Assembly (NCBI RefSeq): GCF_021532275.1
Contig: NZ_JACBOT010000010.1
Location: 1 to 64,000 of the forward strand
Origin: Brevibacterium sp. UCMA 11754
GTDB lineage: Bacteria > Actinomycetota > Actinomycetes > Actinomycetales > Brevibacteriaceae
Direction: 5' to 3'
DNA length: 64,000 nucleotides
In this document: one piece after another, positions 39,365-48,733 of the stretch
How positions within the stretch are numbered: the stretch's first letter is position 1
Layout of the letters: each line of letters begins with the position of its first letter
Notes under the pieces: generated by a model
Told to the model about the DNA's origin: nothing
The model's database searches: none
The model's input: the letters and a program-made list of their open reading frames with translations, nothing else
Program-made: the position numbers and the translations under genes

Positions 39365-41842
39365 TCAGACCTCCGCGGAGCCCTCTGTGAGGTCTTCGGC
39401 ACCCTCTGCTGCCTTTTTCTTGCGCATGTGCGCGGCCGTTGCCATGGCACCGCCTGCGGCAAGCAGGCCGGCACCTCCGCCGAGCAGCGGCAGAGTGCTG
39501 TCGTTGCCGGTCCGCGGCAGGTCACCGCCGCCACCGGAACCCGAACCGCCGGAGCCGGATCCGCCGTTCGACCCGGCATCACTTGCGCCCGCTGCTCCGG
39601 CCGCCGCAGCTGCATCCTTCGCACCGTCCTGGGAGCCGCTCGTCGAGCCCTCGGACGAGGAACTGCCGTCGCCGCCATCGGACGAGTCGCCGTCAGACCC
39701 GTCGGACGAGCCGTCCTCGTTGCCTTCGGTGTCTGCGTCCTTCGGGTCCTCGTTCGGAGGGTCGGTTGGGTCCTCTGTCGGAGGGTCGGTGGGCTCTTCG
39801 CCGCTGCCCTTGATCACCTGGACCACTGTCGGTCGGGGAAGCGCTGCCACGCCCTTGTCGACATCTGTGGTGTCGACATAGTCGGGGAACCGCGAGTGCT
39901 GATCCGACCATTCGCCGTCCTCACCTGGGTGCTGCACAGCCACGAACGCCGAGTTGTAGGAGTCGTGGACGAGCGGTCCGCAGACTTCACCTTCACGCGG
40001 GACGGAGAGGAACTGCTCGACGCGTCCGCGCTCCTCACCTTCGATGGTGACCTTGAACAGACCGTCGCAGTAGCCGATGCCATCGGGTGCACCATCCGTG
40101 GAGATCCACAGGTTGCCTGCCGAGTCGAACGTGACATTGTCGGGGCAGGAGATCGGTGAGACCTGGTCTTCGGGGAAGCCTGAGAAGTAGGTCGTGTCGC
40201 CTTGCTTCGGGTCACCGCACACCAGCAGCAGAGTCCAGTCGAACTCGGTGCCGGTGTGGTCACCGTTGCGTTCGGTCAGTTCGACGATGTGTCCGTCGCG
40301 GTTCTCGCTGCGCGGGTTCGCCTCATCGGCGACGGCCTTGCCGTCAACGCCACGATCCGAATTGTTTGTGCACGCAACGTAGATCTTTCCGTTGACTGGG
40401 TTGGGCTCGACGTCCTCACAACGGTCCATCTTCGTCGGACCGACCTTGTCCGCCGCCAGTCGAGTGTTGACCAGCACCTCTTCAATGGCCATTCCCGAGA
40501 CCTGCGACTTGCCGTCCTTGATCAGCGGCAGCCACTGCCCGCTGCCATCGAACTCGCCGTCGGCCGGAACGTCACCGCTGCCGTCGATCTCGCCCTTCGG
40601 GGAGTTGCCCGTGAACTTCGCTACGAACAGATCGCCCTCGGTCAGCAGGGTCATGTTGTGGGGCAGGTCGCCTTCGATGTACTTGCCCTTGGACACGAAC
40701 TTGTAGAGGTAGTCGAACTTCTCATCGTCGCCCATGTAGGCAACGGCCTGACCCGAATCGGCGATCGTGATGTTGGCGCCCTCGTGCTTGAGGCGGCCCA
40801 GGTTGGTGTGCTTGAGCGGTGTCGATTCGGGGTCGCGCGGGTCGACTTCGACGATCCAGCCGAATCGGTTGGCTTCGTTGGCGTAGCCGGAGTTGTTCGT
40901 GTCGAAGCGCTGCAGGTCTTCTTCCCAGCCATTGGCCGAGGCCTCGTTGCTCAGACCGTAGCGTTTGTCGGCCGCCGAGGTGCCCTGCGCTTTGAAGTAG
41001 GAGTTGAAGTTCTCCTCGCCGGAGACCAGTGTGCCCCACGGAGTCAGGCCTCCCGAGCAGTTGCCCAGGGTTCCCTGAGCCTTGTCGCCGTTGGGGTAGT
41101 CCCTGGTGCGGAGCAGGTCGGAGCCGGCTGCCGGCCCAGTGAATTCGTATTCGGTATCGATGAGGAAGCGGCGGTTGTTGGCGCCGTTGACGTCGACCTT
41201 CCACGGGGTCTTCTCATTGGTCCGGACCAGTTCCGCAACAGTCAGCCCGTGTGCATCGCGGCTGATGGCGCGCTGGGTGGCCTTGTCCATACTGTCGGGG
41301 TACATGATCGCGTCGTTCGTGTACTCCTGGTTGGCGAACAGCAGGGCACGGTTGCCGTCGCCGTTCTCGTCGACCTGGATTTCGAGGAAGTCGTTGTTGT
41401 ACCCGAACTGACGTCGCTGCGATTCGACGCTCTGGTTCTCGGGGTCGAACTTCGGAGCGTCCGGAAACAGAGGGTCACCCCAGCGCACGACGGGGTGCCA
41501 CGAGTACCCCTCGGGGACGATGAACTTGTCGACCTCGTGCTGGACCGGGTCGATCGCGGTGAAGTCGAGGCTGCTTCCTGTGCCTGCTGCTGCGGCCGCG
41601 GCTGCACGTGTGGTCGGACTCGGTCCGGTCGTGACTGCGATGGCCAGTGCTCCTGCCGCCGACGCCCCCAGCACTGCCCTGCGGGACAGCTGCGCCCCGA
41701 CGATGTCGCGGAAGTAGCTGTTGGACGAGGTGTTGCAGATCGCCTTGGTGCACGCGTTGTCGCATTTGAGCGCACATGTGACGGGGCTGCGCTTGCCTCG
41801 GACGTGTCCGGCCATGGGCAGAAGTTCACGTAGGGGTGCCAT
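39365..41842 (-). CDS. phoX: PhoX-family alkaline phosphatase, Tat-exported and LPXTG-anchored
   Basis: The 825-residue extracellular phosphatase is of the PhoX/DUF839 type. The N-terminus carries the family's Cys-rich strip (TCALKCDNACTKAICNT), then a Tat signal SRRAVLGASAAGALAIA. The PhoX body follows (WGDPLFPDAP, GEENFNSYF, EVDPRDPESTPLKHTNLGR). After about residue 675 comes an acidic Ser/Gly/Asp-rich stalk, then LPRTG, a hydrophobic stretch and RKKK. The stalk and sorting signal predict sortase linkage to the cell wall. The start at 41842 has AAGGAG about 12 bases upstream. A PHO-box-like repeat lies about 105 bases before it. Confidence 0.9.
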   Translation of the reverse strand: MAPLRELLPMAGHVRGKRSPVTCALKCDNACTKAICNTSSNSYFRDIVGAQLSRRAVLGASAAGALAIAVTTGPSPTTRAAAAAAAGTGSSLDFTAIDPVQHEVDKFIVPEGYSWHPVVRWGDPLFPDAPKFDPENQSVESQRRQFGYNNDFLEIQVDENGDGNRALLFANQEYTNDAIMYPDSMDKATQRAISRDAHGLTVAELVRTNEKTPWKVDVNGANNRRFLIDTEYEFTGPAAGSDLLRTRDYPNGDKAQGTLGNCSGGLTPWGTLVSGEENFNSYFKAQGTSAADKRYGLSNEASANGWEEDLQRFDTNNSGYANEANRFGWIVEVDPRDPESTPLKHTNLGRLKHEGANITIADSGQAVAYMGDDEKFDYLYKFVSKGKYIEGDLPHNMTLLTEGDLFVAKFTGNSPKGEIDGSGDVPADGEFDGSGQWLPLIKDGKSQVSGMAIEEVLVNTRLAADKVGPTKMDRCEDVEPNPVNGKIYVACTNNSDRGVDGKAVADEANPRSENRDGHIVELTERNGDHTGTEFDWTLLLVCGDPKQGDTTYFSGFPEDQVSPISCPDNVTFDSAGNLWISTDGAPDGIGYCDGLFKVTIEGEERGRVEQFLSVPREGEVCGPLVHDSYNSAFVAVQHPGEDGEWSDQHSRFPDYVDTTDVDKGVAALPRPTVVQVIKGSGEEPTDPPTEDPTDPPNEDPKDADTEGNEDGSSDGSDGDSSDGGDGSSSSEGSTSGSQDGAKDAAAAAGAAGASDAGSNGGSGSGGSGSGGGGDLPRTGNDSTLPLLGGGAGLLAAGGAMATAAHMRKKKAAEGAEDLTEGSAEV

Positions 41843-41946
41843 CGGTTCGGTTGTCTCCTTGGATCGGGTCTGTCGGCCCTGCCTCGCGAAACGGAGTCGG
41901 GCTCATCAGTTCGAGACTTTCAGGGTCAGTTGGACCCAGAACTACC

Positions 41947-41968
41947 GTTGTATGAACTGCGCGTGAAC
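41947..41968 (-). promoter_or_regulatory. PHO-box-like direct repeat upstream of phoX
   Basis: On the minus strand, GTTCACGCGCA and GTTCATACAAC follow one another exactly, giving an 11-base direct repeat of GTTCA. This is the spacing and core of the PhoP boxes described in Streptomyces. It lies between the CPBP stop and the phoX start. Control by phosphate limitation is inferred. Confidence 0.6.
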
Positions 41969-41972
41969 CCGT

Positions 41973-42734
41973 TCAGCCGATGTCGACGAGGGTGAGGATT
42001 CCCGGTGCCAGGAAGCCCACGGCGTCGATGATGAAATGTGCCCACACCAGCGGCATCAGCCTGCCTCGGCGCATGAAGTACCACCCGAAGATGATGCCCA
42101 TGGCGACGTTGCCGATGAATGGCCCGATGCCCTGGTACAGGTGGTAGCTGGCACGGAGGACTGCCAGACTGATGATGATCGGCCACATCCCGCAGCCCAG
42201 GCGCTGGAGCCGTTCGGCCCCGAAGCCGAAGATGATGACCTCTTCGACGATGCCGTTCTTCGCCGCGGCCAGAATGAGCACGGGAATAGTCCACCAATGA
42301 TCGCCGAGGTTGGCCGGCTGGACCTCGGCAGTGATCCCCAGTGCCCTGCCGCCCGCGTAGACGGCCAGAGTGCCGATGCCGATGATGGTGAAGATGAGCG
42401 TTCCGCGCCCGAGGTCTTTCCCCCTCTGGCCGTTCACGCCCAGCCGTGTGCTCAGGGGCGGGGCATTCGAGTCGCGAGTCAGCAGGTAGAGGGCCAAGAG
42501 CACTGGTACGAGGGTGAACCCGATGTCGAGGATCTGGTAGACGAGGTCGAATCCGGGTCGCGGCGACATCGAGGTGTTGAGCTTCGCTTGGGCGTCGCTG
42601 ATCGGACCGCGGGTGGTGATGTCTGCTAAGCGCACGATCGCATAGACCGCCGATTGGCCCAGCGAGAGTGCCGCAACGAGACCGAGCTCGAACCACAGGC
42701 GCTTCTTCTCCTGCGGTTCGAGCTCGTTTCTCAT
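41973..42734 (-). CDS. CPBP-family intramembrane metalloprotease
   Basis: The 253-residue membrane protein has about seven to eight helices and the three CPBP/Abi motifs: EE in NGIVEEVIIFGFGAERL (about 157), RASYH (about 187) and the final HFIIDAVG (about 236). Such proteases process prenylated or signalling proteins, or give bacteriocin immunity; the target is unknown. The ATG at 42734 (MRNELEPQEKKRLWFE) is preferred; upstream codons overlap the RND gene stop region. Confidence 0.85.
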   Translation of the reverse strand: MRNELEPQEKKRLWFELGLVAALSLGQSAVYAIVRLADITTRGPISDAQAKLNTSMSPRPGFDLVYQILDIGFTLVPVLLALYLLTRDSNAPPLSTRLGVNGQRGKDLGRGTLIFTIIGIGTLAVYAGGRALGITAEVQPANLGDHWWTIPVLILAAAKNGIVEEVIIFGFGAERLQRLGCGMWPIIISLAVLRASYHLYQGIGPFIGNVAMGIIFGWYFMRRGRLMPLVWAHFIIDAVGFLAPGILTLVDIG

Positions 42735-42759
42735 GGATCCCACTGTAGTGGGCGAGGAC

Positions 42760-45700
42760 TCAGTGCCTCGGTTCCTCGTCCGTGTCGGGGCGACCGCCGG
42801 TGGCCACTGACCCCGCATCTGCGGTGGTCTCCGTCTGCGTGCCTGAGCGAGCACGATCCGTCGTATCCGAACGCTGCGCAGCCCTCGCCTCGGCGACGTC
42901 GAGGACCTGGCCGCGGGCCATGTTCTTCACGTGCTTCTTCTCTCCGCGACGTTCCTTCGCTCCTTCGAGGAGGAGGTAGAGGACAGGCACGAGGATGAGC
43001 GTGAGCAGGGTCGAGCTGACGAGACCGCCGATGACGACGATCGCCAGCGGCTTCGAGATGAACACTCCCCCACCCGTCAGTCCCAGGGCCATCGGTATAA
43101 GCGCGAAGATCGTCGCTGCCGCGGTCATAAGGATCGGACGATAACGCAGTCTGGCACCGTGGACGATCGCCGCTCGCAGATCAACGCCTCGAGCTCTGAA
43201 GTGGTTGATCAGGTCGATGAGAACGATCGCGTTGGTGACCACGATGCCGATGAGCATGAGCAGACCGATCATCGAGGTCAGGCCTAGCGGAGTATCGGTC
43301 AGCAGTGACAGCGCGATGGATCCGGTGGCCGCGAACGGGATCGAGACCAGCAGGATCAACGGCTGCAGCAGCGACTTGAACGTGGCGACCATGATGACGA
43401 ACACGATGAGGATCGCGGCGAGCATGGCCAGGCCCAGCTGGGAGAACGCTTCGTTCTGCTCCTGCGTGGCACCACCGGTGTCAACGCTGACCGAGTCGGG
43501 GATGTCGACCTCGTTCAGTGCTGACTGCACATCGGCGGACACGGTTCCCAGGTCGTCACCGGCAGGGGTCACAGAGACCGTGGTCGAACGCTGCGAGTCC
43601 GTGTGACGGATCGTCGGTGCGGTCTTGACCTCTTTCACCTCGGCGACGTCACTGAGATCGATGAACCGGGGCTCAGATGTCGGTGCTGGAGCGCCTGCCA
43701 TGGCGCCGGGGTCACCAGCGGCACCGGCGTCGCCACCGGCTGCACCACCAGCACCGGCTCCGCCGCCAGCACCCGTGCCGCCTTCTGCTCCTCCGGCCTC
43801 TCCGGCCCCGCCCGCAGCACCGGCACCACCGTCAGCTGCTCCTGCAGCACCAGCACCGCCGTCTGCAGCACCGGCAGCGCCACCGGCTGGAGCCGTCTCC
43901 TTCGGCTTGCCAGGGATCTTGAGGTCGCGCAGTTCGTCGACCGTGTCGGCGTTGCGGTCGAAGAGGAGCACCGAATGCGACACGTTGTCGATGACGACCT
44001 CACCGATGTTCTGGCCATGCATCGCCCGCTGCACGTACTGGCCGATGGTGGCCTCCGTGAGATTCTCCTTCGCGGCCTTCTCATGATCGACCTTGACCTC
44101 GATGACAGGCTGGACGGCTTCGAGGTCGCTGGTCACCGACTGGGTGCCGGAGACGCCTTCGAGCTTGTCCGTGACTGCCTTCGTCGCATCGTCGAGCTCT
44201 TCGGCATCCGAGGCAGAGAGGGTGACGTCGATGGTCTGGGCACCGGGCATCGAACTCTGGCTCTGAACCTCGACCTGTCCGACATCCTTCAGACCATCGA
44301 ATTCCTTCTGCAGCTGTGAGGAGATCGACTGAGCGGAGACGCCTTCCTTCGAGTTCACCGTGTAGGTGCCAGTGGTTGAGGCATCGTCGGTGAATCCGAA
44401 GGTCGATCCACCGATTGAGAGCTGATAGGACTCGACGTCGCTGTTGTCCTTGAGGATCTTCTCAACCGGCTCGGCCTGCTTCGAGGCCTCATCGAGGTCG
44501 GTGCCGGGGTCGAATGTCTGCGAGACCTGCAGGCTGTCCTGACCGGCGTCGCCGAAGAGTTCGGTCTTCAGCTGCGGAATCATCGCTCCTGTACCAGCAA
44601 GGAGGAGGATCGCGACCAGGATCATCGCGACCGGGTGTTTGGTGGAGAACGAGATGACCGGCATATAGGTCTTCTGCAGCCGTGTCACCGGAGAGTGCAT
44701 GCCCGCGAGCTCGTCGACCTCGCCCGCTTCTTCCGCGGTGTCGCCATAGCGTGGCCCCGCCGAGGTGGCGGCAGCACTCGCAGTCGTGGACTCGGTGCCG
44801 GGCTCGTCATGGCGTCCGGCGGTGAGGATGTCCTGTTTCTTCGACACTTTCTTCGCGGCTTTGCTCTCGCTTCTCCATTCGGAGAGCATGCCCTTGCGGT
44901 TACGGCGGATCTCCTTCTTCTCCGCGCGAGTGAGTTTGACCTTCGCCTCACGCTGCCTCAGGAACCAGTAGGCGAGGACGGGCACGATCGTCAGCGCCAC
45001 GAACAGACTCGAGAGGAGTGCGATGGTGGCTGTCAGGGCGAAGGGTCGGAACATCTCTCCGGTCTGGCCGGAGACGAAGGCCAGCGGCAGGAATACGGCG
45101 ACGGTCGTCAGCGTGGAGGCGGTGATGGCCCCGGAGACTTCGGAGACTGCGGCGAGGATATTCGCGAACTTCTCACCACCTGAGGCGTGCCGTCGTCGGA
45201 TCGCCTCGATGACGACGATCGAATCGTCGACGACGCGTCCGACGGAGATCGTCAGAGCACCCAGGGTCAGCATGTTCAGGGTCTCACCGCCCATCCACAG
45301 ACCGACCATGGCGATGAGCAGCGAGAGCGGAATCGAGATCGCCGTGATGATCGTGGCGCGCACCGAGAGCAGGAACACGAGGATGACGAGGACTGCGAAG
45401 AACAGTCCCAATCCGCCTTCGACGAGCAGATCGTGGATCGACTGCTCGATGAATGGCGCCTGGTCGAAGGCGGAGACGAACTCCGTGTTCTCCCCCATCG
45501 ACTTCTCAAGATCGGGCAGCTTCTGGGCCACAGCATCGGAGACATCAACGGTGTTGGCGTCGGATTCCTTCATGATCGACACCGACAGCGAAGGCTGTCC
45601 GTTGGTGCGCGAGATCGATTCCACGGGCTGGTTCTCGATCGTGACGTCGGCGACGTCTGCGAGCTTGATCGGGTCGTCCTTGCCGCTGATGACGAGATCC

Positions 45701-46419
45701 TTGATGGCATCCACTGAGCGGATGCGGGTGCCGACCTCGACCGGTGCGGTGCCCTCATCGCTCTTCAGCTCGCCCGCCGAGGTGGGGATTCCGTTGGACT
45801 GGAGGATCCCGGCGATCTCGTCGAGGTTGGCTCCCTCGTCCTCGAGGTCGTCACGCCGGATGGTGACCTCAACCTGCTTGGTCTTCGCACCGGCGATCAT
45901 GACCTGGGAGACGCCGTCGATCTTCTTCAGTTCAGGTTCGGCGATGTCGTTGAGGTTGGCAGCGAGTTTGTCCTCGTCCGCGTCCGAGGTCACGGACAGG
46001 GCGAGGACGGGGATGTCATCGGTTCCGGCCGTGTTCACGGTGGGTTCGACACCGTCTGGCAGAGTGGCCTGAACCTGTGAGACGGCACGCTGGAGGGACT
46101 TGACGACATCGTCGGAGTCCTCACCGTACTCGGTGCTCACGGTGATCGAGGAGCTGCCGGCCGAGGAGGTCGAGGTCATGTCCTCAACCTCAGGCAGGGC
46201 CGTCAGCGCACCTTCGAGAGGATCGGTGACCTCTTGTTCGACGGCTTCGGGAGTCGCCCCCTCATACGAGGCGGTGACCGTGGCCTGCGGGTTCTCGAGG
46301 GAGGGGAACAGTTCCTGCTTGAGAGCTCCCGCTCCGATGATGCCGAAGATGATAGCGACGACGGAGATGAGCGCAATGAGTGCGCGGTTCTTCAGGCTCA
46401 AACGGGTCAGAAAACTCAC
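42760..46419 (-). CDS. RND-family efflux permease (HAE1/SwrC-like)
   Basis: The 1219-residue protein has the RND layout: helix 1, a large extracytoplasmic loop, helices 2-6, a long cytoplasmic Lys/Arg linker, then the duplicated second half. Conserved blocks are GRVVDDSIVVIEAI in helix 4 (proton relay Asp pair) and GIVVTNAIVLIDLINHFRARG in the second half. The second loop carries about 70 residues of Gly/Ala repeat (DNA 43674-43895). No membrane fusion or outer membrane partner is nearby, as expected for a Gram-positive. GTG at 46419 (MSFLTRLSLKNRAL) matches family starts and has AAGAGAG upstream. Confidence 0.9.
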   Translation of the reverse strand: MSFLTRLSLKNRALIALISVVAIIFGIIGAGALKQELFPSLENPQATVTASYEGATPEAVEQEVTDPLEGALTALPEVEDMTSTSSAGSSSITVSTEYGEDSDDVVKSLQRAVSQVQATLPDGVEPTVNTAGTDDIPVLALSVTSDADEDKLAANLNDIAEPELKKIDGVSQVMIAGAKTKQVEVTIRRDDLEDEGANLDEIAGILQSNGIPTSAGELKSDEGTAPVEVGTRIRSVDAIKDLVISGKDDPIKLADVADVTIENQPVESISRTNGQPSLSVSIMKESDANTVDVSDAVAQKLPDLEKSMGENTEFVSAFDQAPFIEQSIHDLLVEGGLGLFFAVLVILVFLLSVRATIITAISIPLSLLIAMVGLWMGGETLNMLTLGALTISVGRVVDDSIVVIEAIRRRHASGGEKFANILAAVSEVSGAITASTLTTVAVFLPLAFVSGQTGEMFRPFALTATIALLSSLFVALTIVPVLAYWFLRQREAKVKLTRAEKKEIRRNRKGMLSEWRSESKAAKKVSKKQDILTAGRHDEPGTESTTASAAATSAGPRYGDTAEEAGEVDELAGMHSPVTRLQKTYMPVISFSTKHPVAMILVAILLLAGTGAMIPQLKTELFGDAGQDSLQVSQTFDPGTDLDEASKQAEPVEKILKDNSDVESYQLSIGGSTFGFTDDASTTGTYTVNSKEGVSAQSISSQLQKEFDGLKDVGQVEVQSQSSMPGAQTIDVTLSASDAEELDDATKAVTDKLEGVSGTQSVTSDLEAVQPVIEVKVDHEKAAKENLTEATIGQYVQRAMHGQNIGEVVIDNVSHSVLLFDRNADTVDELRDLKIPGKPKETAPAGGAAGAADGGAGAAGAADGGAGAAGGAGEAGGAEGGTGAGGGAGAGGAAGGDAGAAGDPGAMAGAPAPTSEPRFIDLSDVAEVKEVKTAPTIRHTDSQRSTTVSVTPAGDDLGTVSADVQSALNEVDIPDSVSVDTGGATQEQNEAFSQLGLAMLAAILIVFVIMVATFKSLLQPLILLVSIPFAATGSIALSLLTDTPLGLTSMIGLLMLIGIVVTNAIVLIDLINHFRARGVDLRAAIVHGARLRYRPILMTAAATIFALIPMALGLTGGGVFISKPLAIVVIGGLVSSTLLTLILVPVLYLLLEGAKERRGEKKHVKNMARGQVLDVAEARAAQRSDTTDRARSGTQTETTADAGSVATGGRPDTDEEPRH

Positions 46420-46490
46420 GTGGTGACTCTCTTGTCGGTGACGCATGCGCAGGGATCGCCTGCAGGGGGTGGTGCTCCGTGAACCAATAC

Positions 46491-46505
46491 TAGTGATTCA
46501 CACTA
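46491..46505. promoter_or_regulatory. TAGTG-N5-CACTA palindrome upstream of RND gene
   Basis: It lies about 72 bases before the RND start in a short AT-rich patch. A second overlapping repeat, GTGATT-N11-AATCAC, spans 46493-46515. Such spacing is typical of TetR or MarR operators that control efflux genes. No regulator gene is adjacent. Confidence 0.35.
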
Positions 46506-46550
46506 TCCAAATCACGTGAGCAGACCCTGAGCGCCCGGGCACTGCCGAGC

Positions 46551-47882
46551 TCAGCTCAGATCGTCCTCAATCCGCTCGTTCTGCTCCGCTTGACGCACCA
46601 CCCGCGGCCGAGTCTCACGACCGGTGATCCAGTACGCTGCGGCCAGGATGCCGAGGACACCCGTGAGCATGAATGCCCAGGAGTAGTCGAAGTGGTCGAC
46701 GACGACACCGGCGATGATGGGGCCGAGGATTGCTCCCGCGTCGAGGGCCATCTGGTACTTCGCCAGGACGCGACCGCCCTTGCGATCACGTCCGATGACA
46801 TCGGCAACGGTGGCCTGCTGGGCGGGATTGGCCAGCCCTGAGCCGATTCCGGCGATGACCGAGAGGACGAAGAACAACCAGATCGAGTCGGTGAAGGCCA
46901 GCGCCGAGGTGGTCACGCCGAGGACGAGCAGTCCCCATTGGATGAAGGGTTTGCGTCCATAGGTGTCTGCGTATCTGCCGACGACGGTGACCGCGGAGGC
47001 ATTGCCGATCGCGAACATCGTCAGCGCCAGGCCGGCGACGGCGGTGTCGGCCTTGAGCGCTTGGATGGCGAAGAGCGGGTAGATGGCCACACGGATGCCC
47101 ATGGCCGACCAGCCTTGGACGAAGGCAGAGATCAGGGCGGCGCGGTAGGCAGAGTCGCCCCACGCCTGCTTGAACGTCATCACCTCCATCTGGGTCTCGT
47201 CCTTCGTTGCTTCCAGGCGAGCGCGCCCGAGCTTGGTCGAGGAGCCCTCTGAGGCAGTGGAGGCGAGGAAGATGCGAACGACGATGGCTGCGATGAGGAG
47301 CCCGACGGCGTAGATGATGAACGGGATGCGCATGCCCCATCCGGCCATTGCTCCGCCGAGGACGGGGCCGGCGATGTTGCCGACGAGGAAGGCCGTGGCA
47401 TAGGTGCTCGAGGCCTTGGCGCGTGCGTCGATCGGGGCCAGCCGGATGATCAGGGCCATCGCTGAGACGGTGAACATCGTTGAGCCGATGCCTCCCAGAC
47501 CGCGGAAGATCAGCAGCTGCCAGTAGTTCTGGGCGAAGGCGACGGCTGCGGTGGAGGCGGCGACGATGAGGAGACCGGAGATGTAGATGCGGCGTTCGCC
47601 GAAGGCGTCGACGAGGCGCCCGGAGGACGGTGAGAACACGAACCGGAAGAAGGCGAAGGAGGAGACCACGATCGTGGCGGCGGTGACGCCGAAGTTGAAG
47701 CTCGCCGCGAACTGCGGAAGCACGGGGGCGATGATGCCGTAGCCAAGAGCCACGATGAAGGCCGCCGCGACGAGGACGTAGATCTCCTTGGGGAGTCGGC
47801 GCGAGGCGGCAGTCGACTCTGCCTGTTCGTCGTCGTGGTTCGTCGAGTTGTCGTGGTTCGTCGAGTTGTCGTTGTTCGTCAC
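46551..47882 (-). CDS. MFS transporter, multidrug type
   Basis: The 443-residue protein has 12 helices. Family motif A appears after helix 2 (SSGRLVDAFGERRIYISGLL) and again in the second half (GRYADTYGRKPFIQWGLL). It is close to the DHA1 drug:proton antiporters. The GTG at 47882 overlaps the nitroreductase stop as GTGA. The N-terminus contains the repeat DNSTNHDNSTNHD from an 18-base tandem repeat. Substrate unknown. Confidence 0.82.
   Translation of the reverse strand: MTNNDNSTNHDNSTNHDDEQAESTAASRRLPKEIYVLVAAAFIVALGYGIIAPVLPQFAASFNFGVTAATIVVSSFAFFRFVFSPSSGRLVDAFGERRIYISGLLIVAASTAAVAFAQNYWQLLIFRGLGGIGSTMFTVSAMALIIRLAPIDARAKASSTYATAFLVGNIAGPVLGGAMAGWGMRIPFIIYAVGLLIAAIVVRIFLASTASEGSSTKLGRARLEATKDETQMEVMTFKQAWGDSAYRAALISAFVQGWSAMGIRVAIYPLFAIQALKADTAVAGLALTMFAIGNASAVTVVGRYADTYGRKPFIQWGLLVLGVTTSALAFTDSIWLFFVLSVIAGIGSGLANPAQQATVADVIGRDRKGGRVLAKYQMALDAGAILGPIIAGVVVDHFDYSWAFMLTGVLGILAAAYWITGRETRPRVVRQAEQNERIEDDLS
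47832..47867. repeat. 18-base tandem repeat in MFS N-terminus
   Basis: GTCGTGGTTCGTCGAGTT occurs twice in perfect tandem, with a degenerate third copy of 13 bases up to 47880. It encodes NSTNHD repeats just after the transporter start codon and is a plausible site of slippage. Confidence 0.9.
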
Positions 47883-48733
47883 AGGGTATCGAGGAATTGT
47901 TCGGGATCCGGCAGTGGTCGGGTGCTGTTCGCCATGCGCTGTCGGTAGCGTTCGGGGACCGCTCCGATGTAGAGCCAACCCATGAGCAGTTCCTTGTCCT
48001 TGAGTCGGTGGAGTCTGCGCACTGCCGGTTCGTTCGTGAGGTTTCCGCTGCGCCACATGACGCCCCAACCTGCCTGCCACAGAGCGAGTTCGAGCAGGTG
48101 ACCTGCTCCGGCCGCTGTGGCGTGCTGTTCCCATTCGGGGACCTTAGGGTTGTCCCGCGGTGCGGCTACGAGTGCCAGGAGGAGTTCCGCCCGCAGCGGC
48201 TTTTCGTTGATCTCACCGGATTTCCTGTGCACTCCTCCCGCTTCGTCGAGGGCCTTACCGAGGCGGATCCTGTCGTCACCGCGGATGATGATGAACCGCC
48301 AGGGCTTGAGCCCCTTGTGATCGGCGACCGAGGAGACTGCGTGGATGAGTTCACGCAAGTCAGAGTCGTTCGGGGTCTCCGGGTCGAGTTTTGAGATCGA
48401 ACGTCGGGTGGAGATCGCGTGCAGGACGGGGTCGGCGACGATGTCGATGGAGCTCGGCACAGAGTAGTCTGGGCCGCGCCGGTTCGCGAGGCGGGCCGTT
48501 GTCGATTGCGCAGCATCTTCGCCTGTCTCCGAGTTCGCTGTCGGTTGGTCCGAGTCGGCTGGCTGGCCTGCCAGCTTCTTCGCCCAGGGGCCGGTTTCAC
48601 CGTCGAGGAAATGTGCCCGTGCCCGCTCCTTGGATACGATGCCGCGGGTATCGTTCACTCTCGACTGCTTCTTCTTCGCCGCCTTCTTCGACGAACTGTC
48701 AGACTTCTTCTTCGAGTCCTTGTGCTTCGACAA
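47879..48733 (-). CDS. Nitroreductase-family protein with Lys-rich extension
   Basis: The 284-residue protein has an FMN-dependent nitroreductase domain from about residue 100 (HAISTRRSISKLDPETPNDSDL, KPWRFIIIRGDDR, LELALWQAGWGVMWRSG). The first 90 residues are an unusual Lys/Ser-rich segment and a linker. The apparent start is TTG directly after the msrA stop. An internal start cannot be ruled out, but the downstream GTGA overlap with the MFS gene and the tight spacing suggest one operon. Confidence 0.75.
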   Translation of the reverse strand: MSKHKDSKKKSDSSSKKAAKKKQSRVNDTRGIVSKERARAHFLDGETGPWAKKLAGQPADSDQPTANSETGEDAAQSTTARLANRRGPDYSVPSSIDIVADPVLHAISTRRSISKLDPETPNDSDLRELIHAVSSVADHKGLKPWRFIIIRGDDRIRLGKALDEAGGVHRKSGEINEKPLRAELLLALVAAPRDNPKVPEWEQHATAAGAGHLLELALWQAGWGVMWRSGNLTNEPAVRRLHRLKDKELLMGWLYIGAVPERYRQRMANSTRPLPDPEQFLDTL

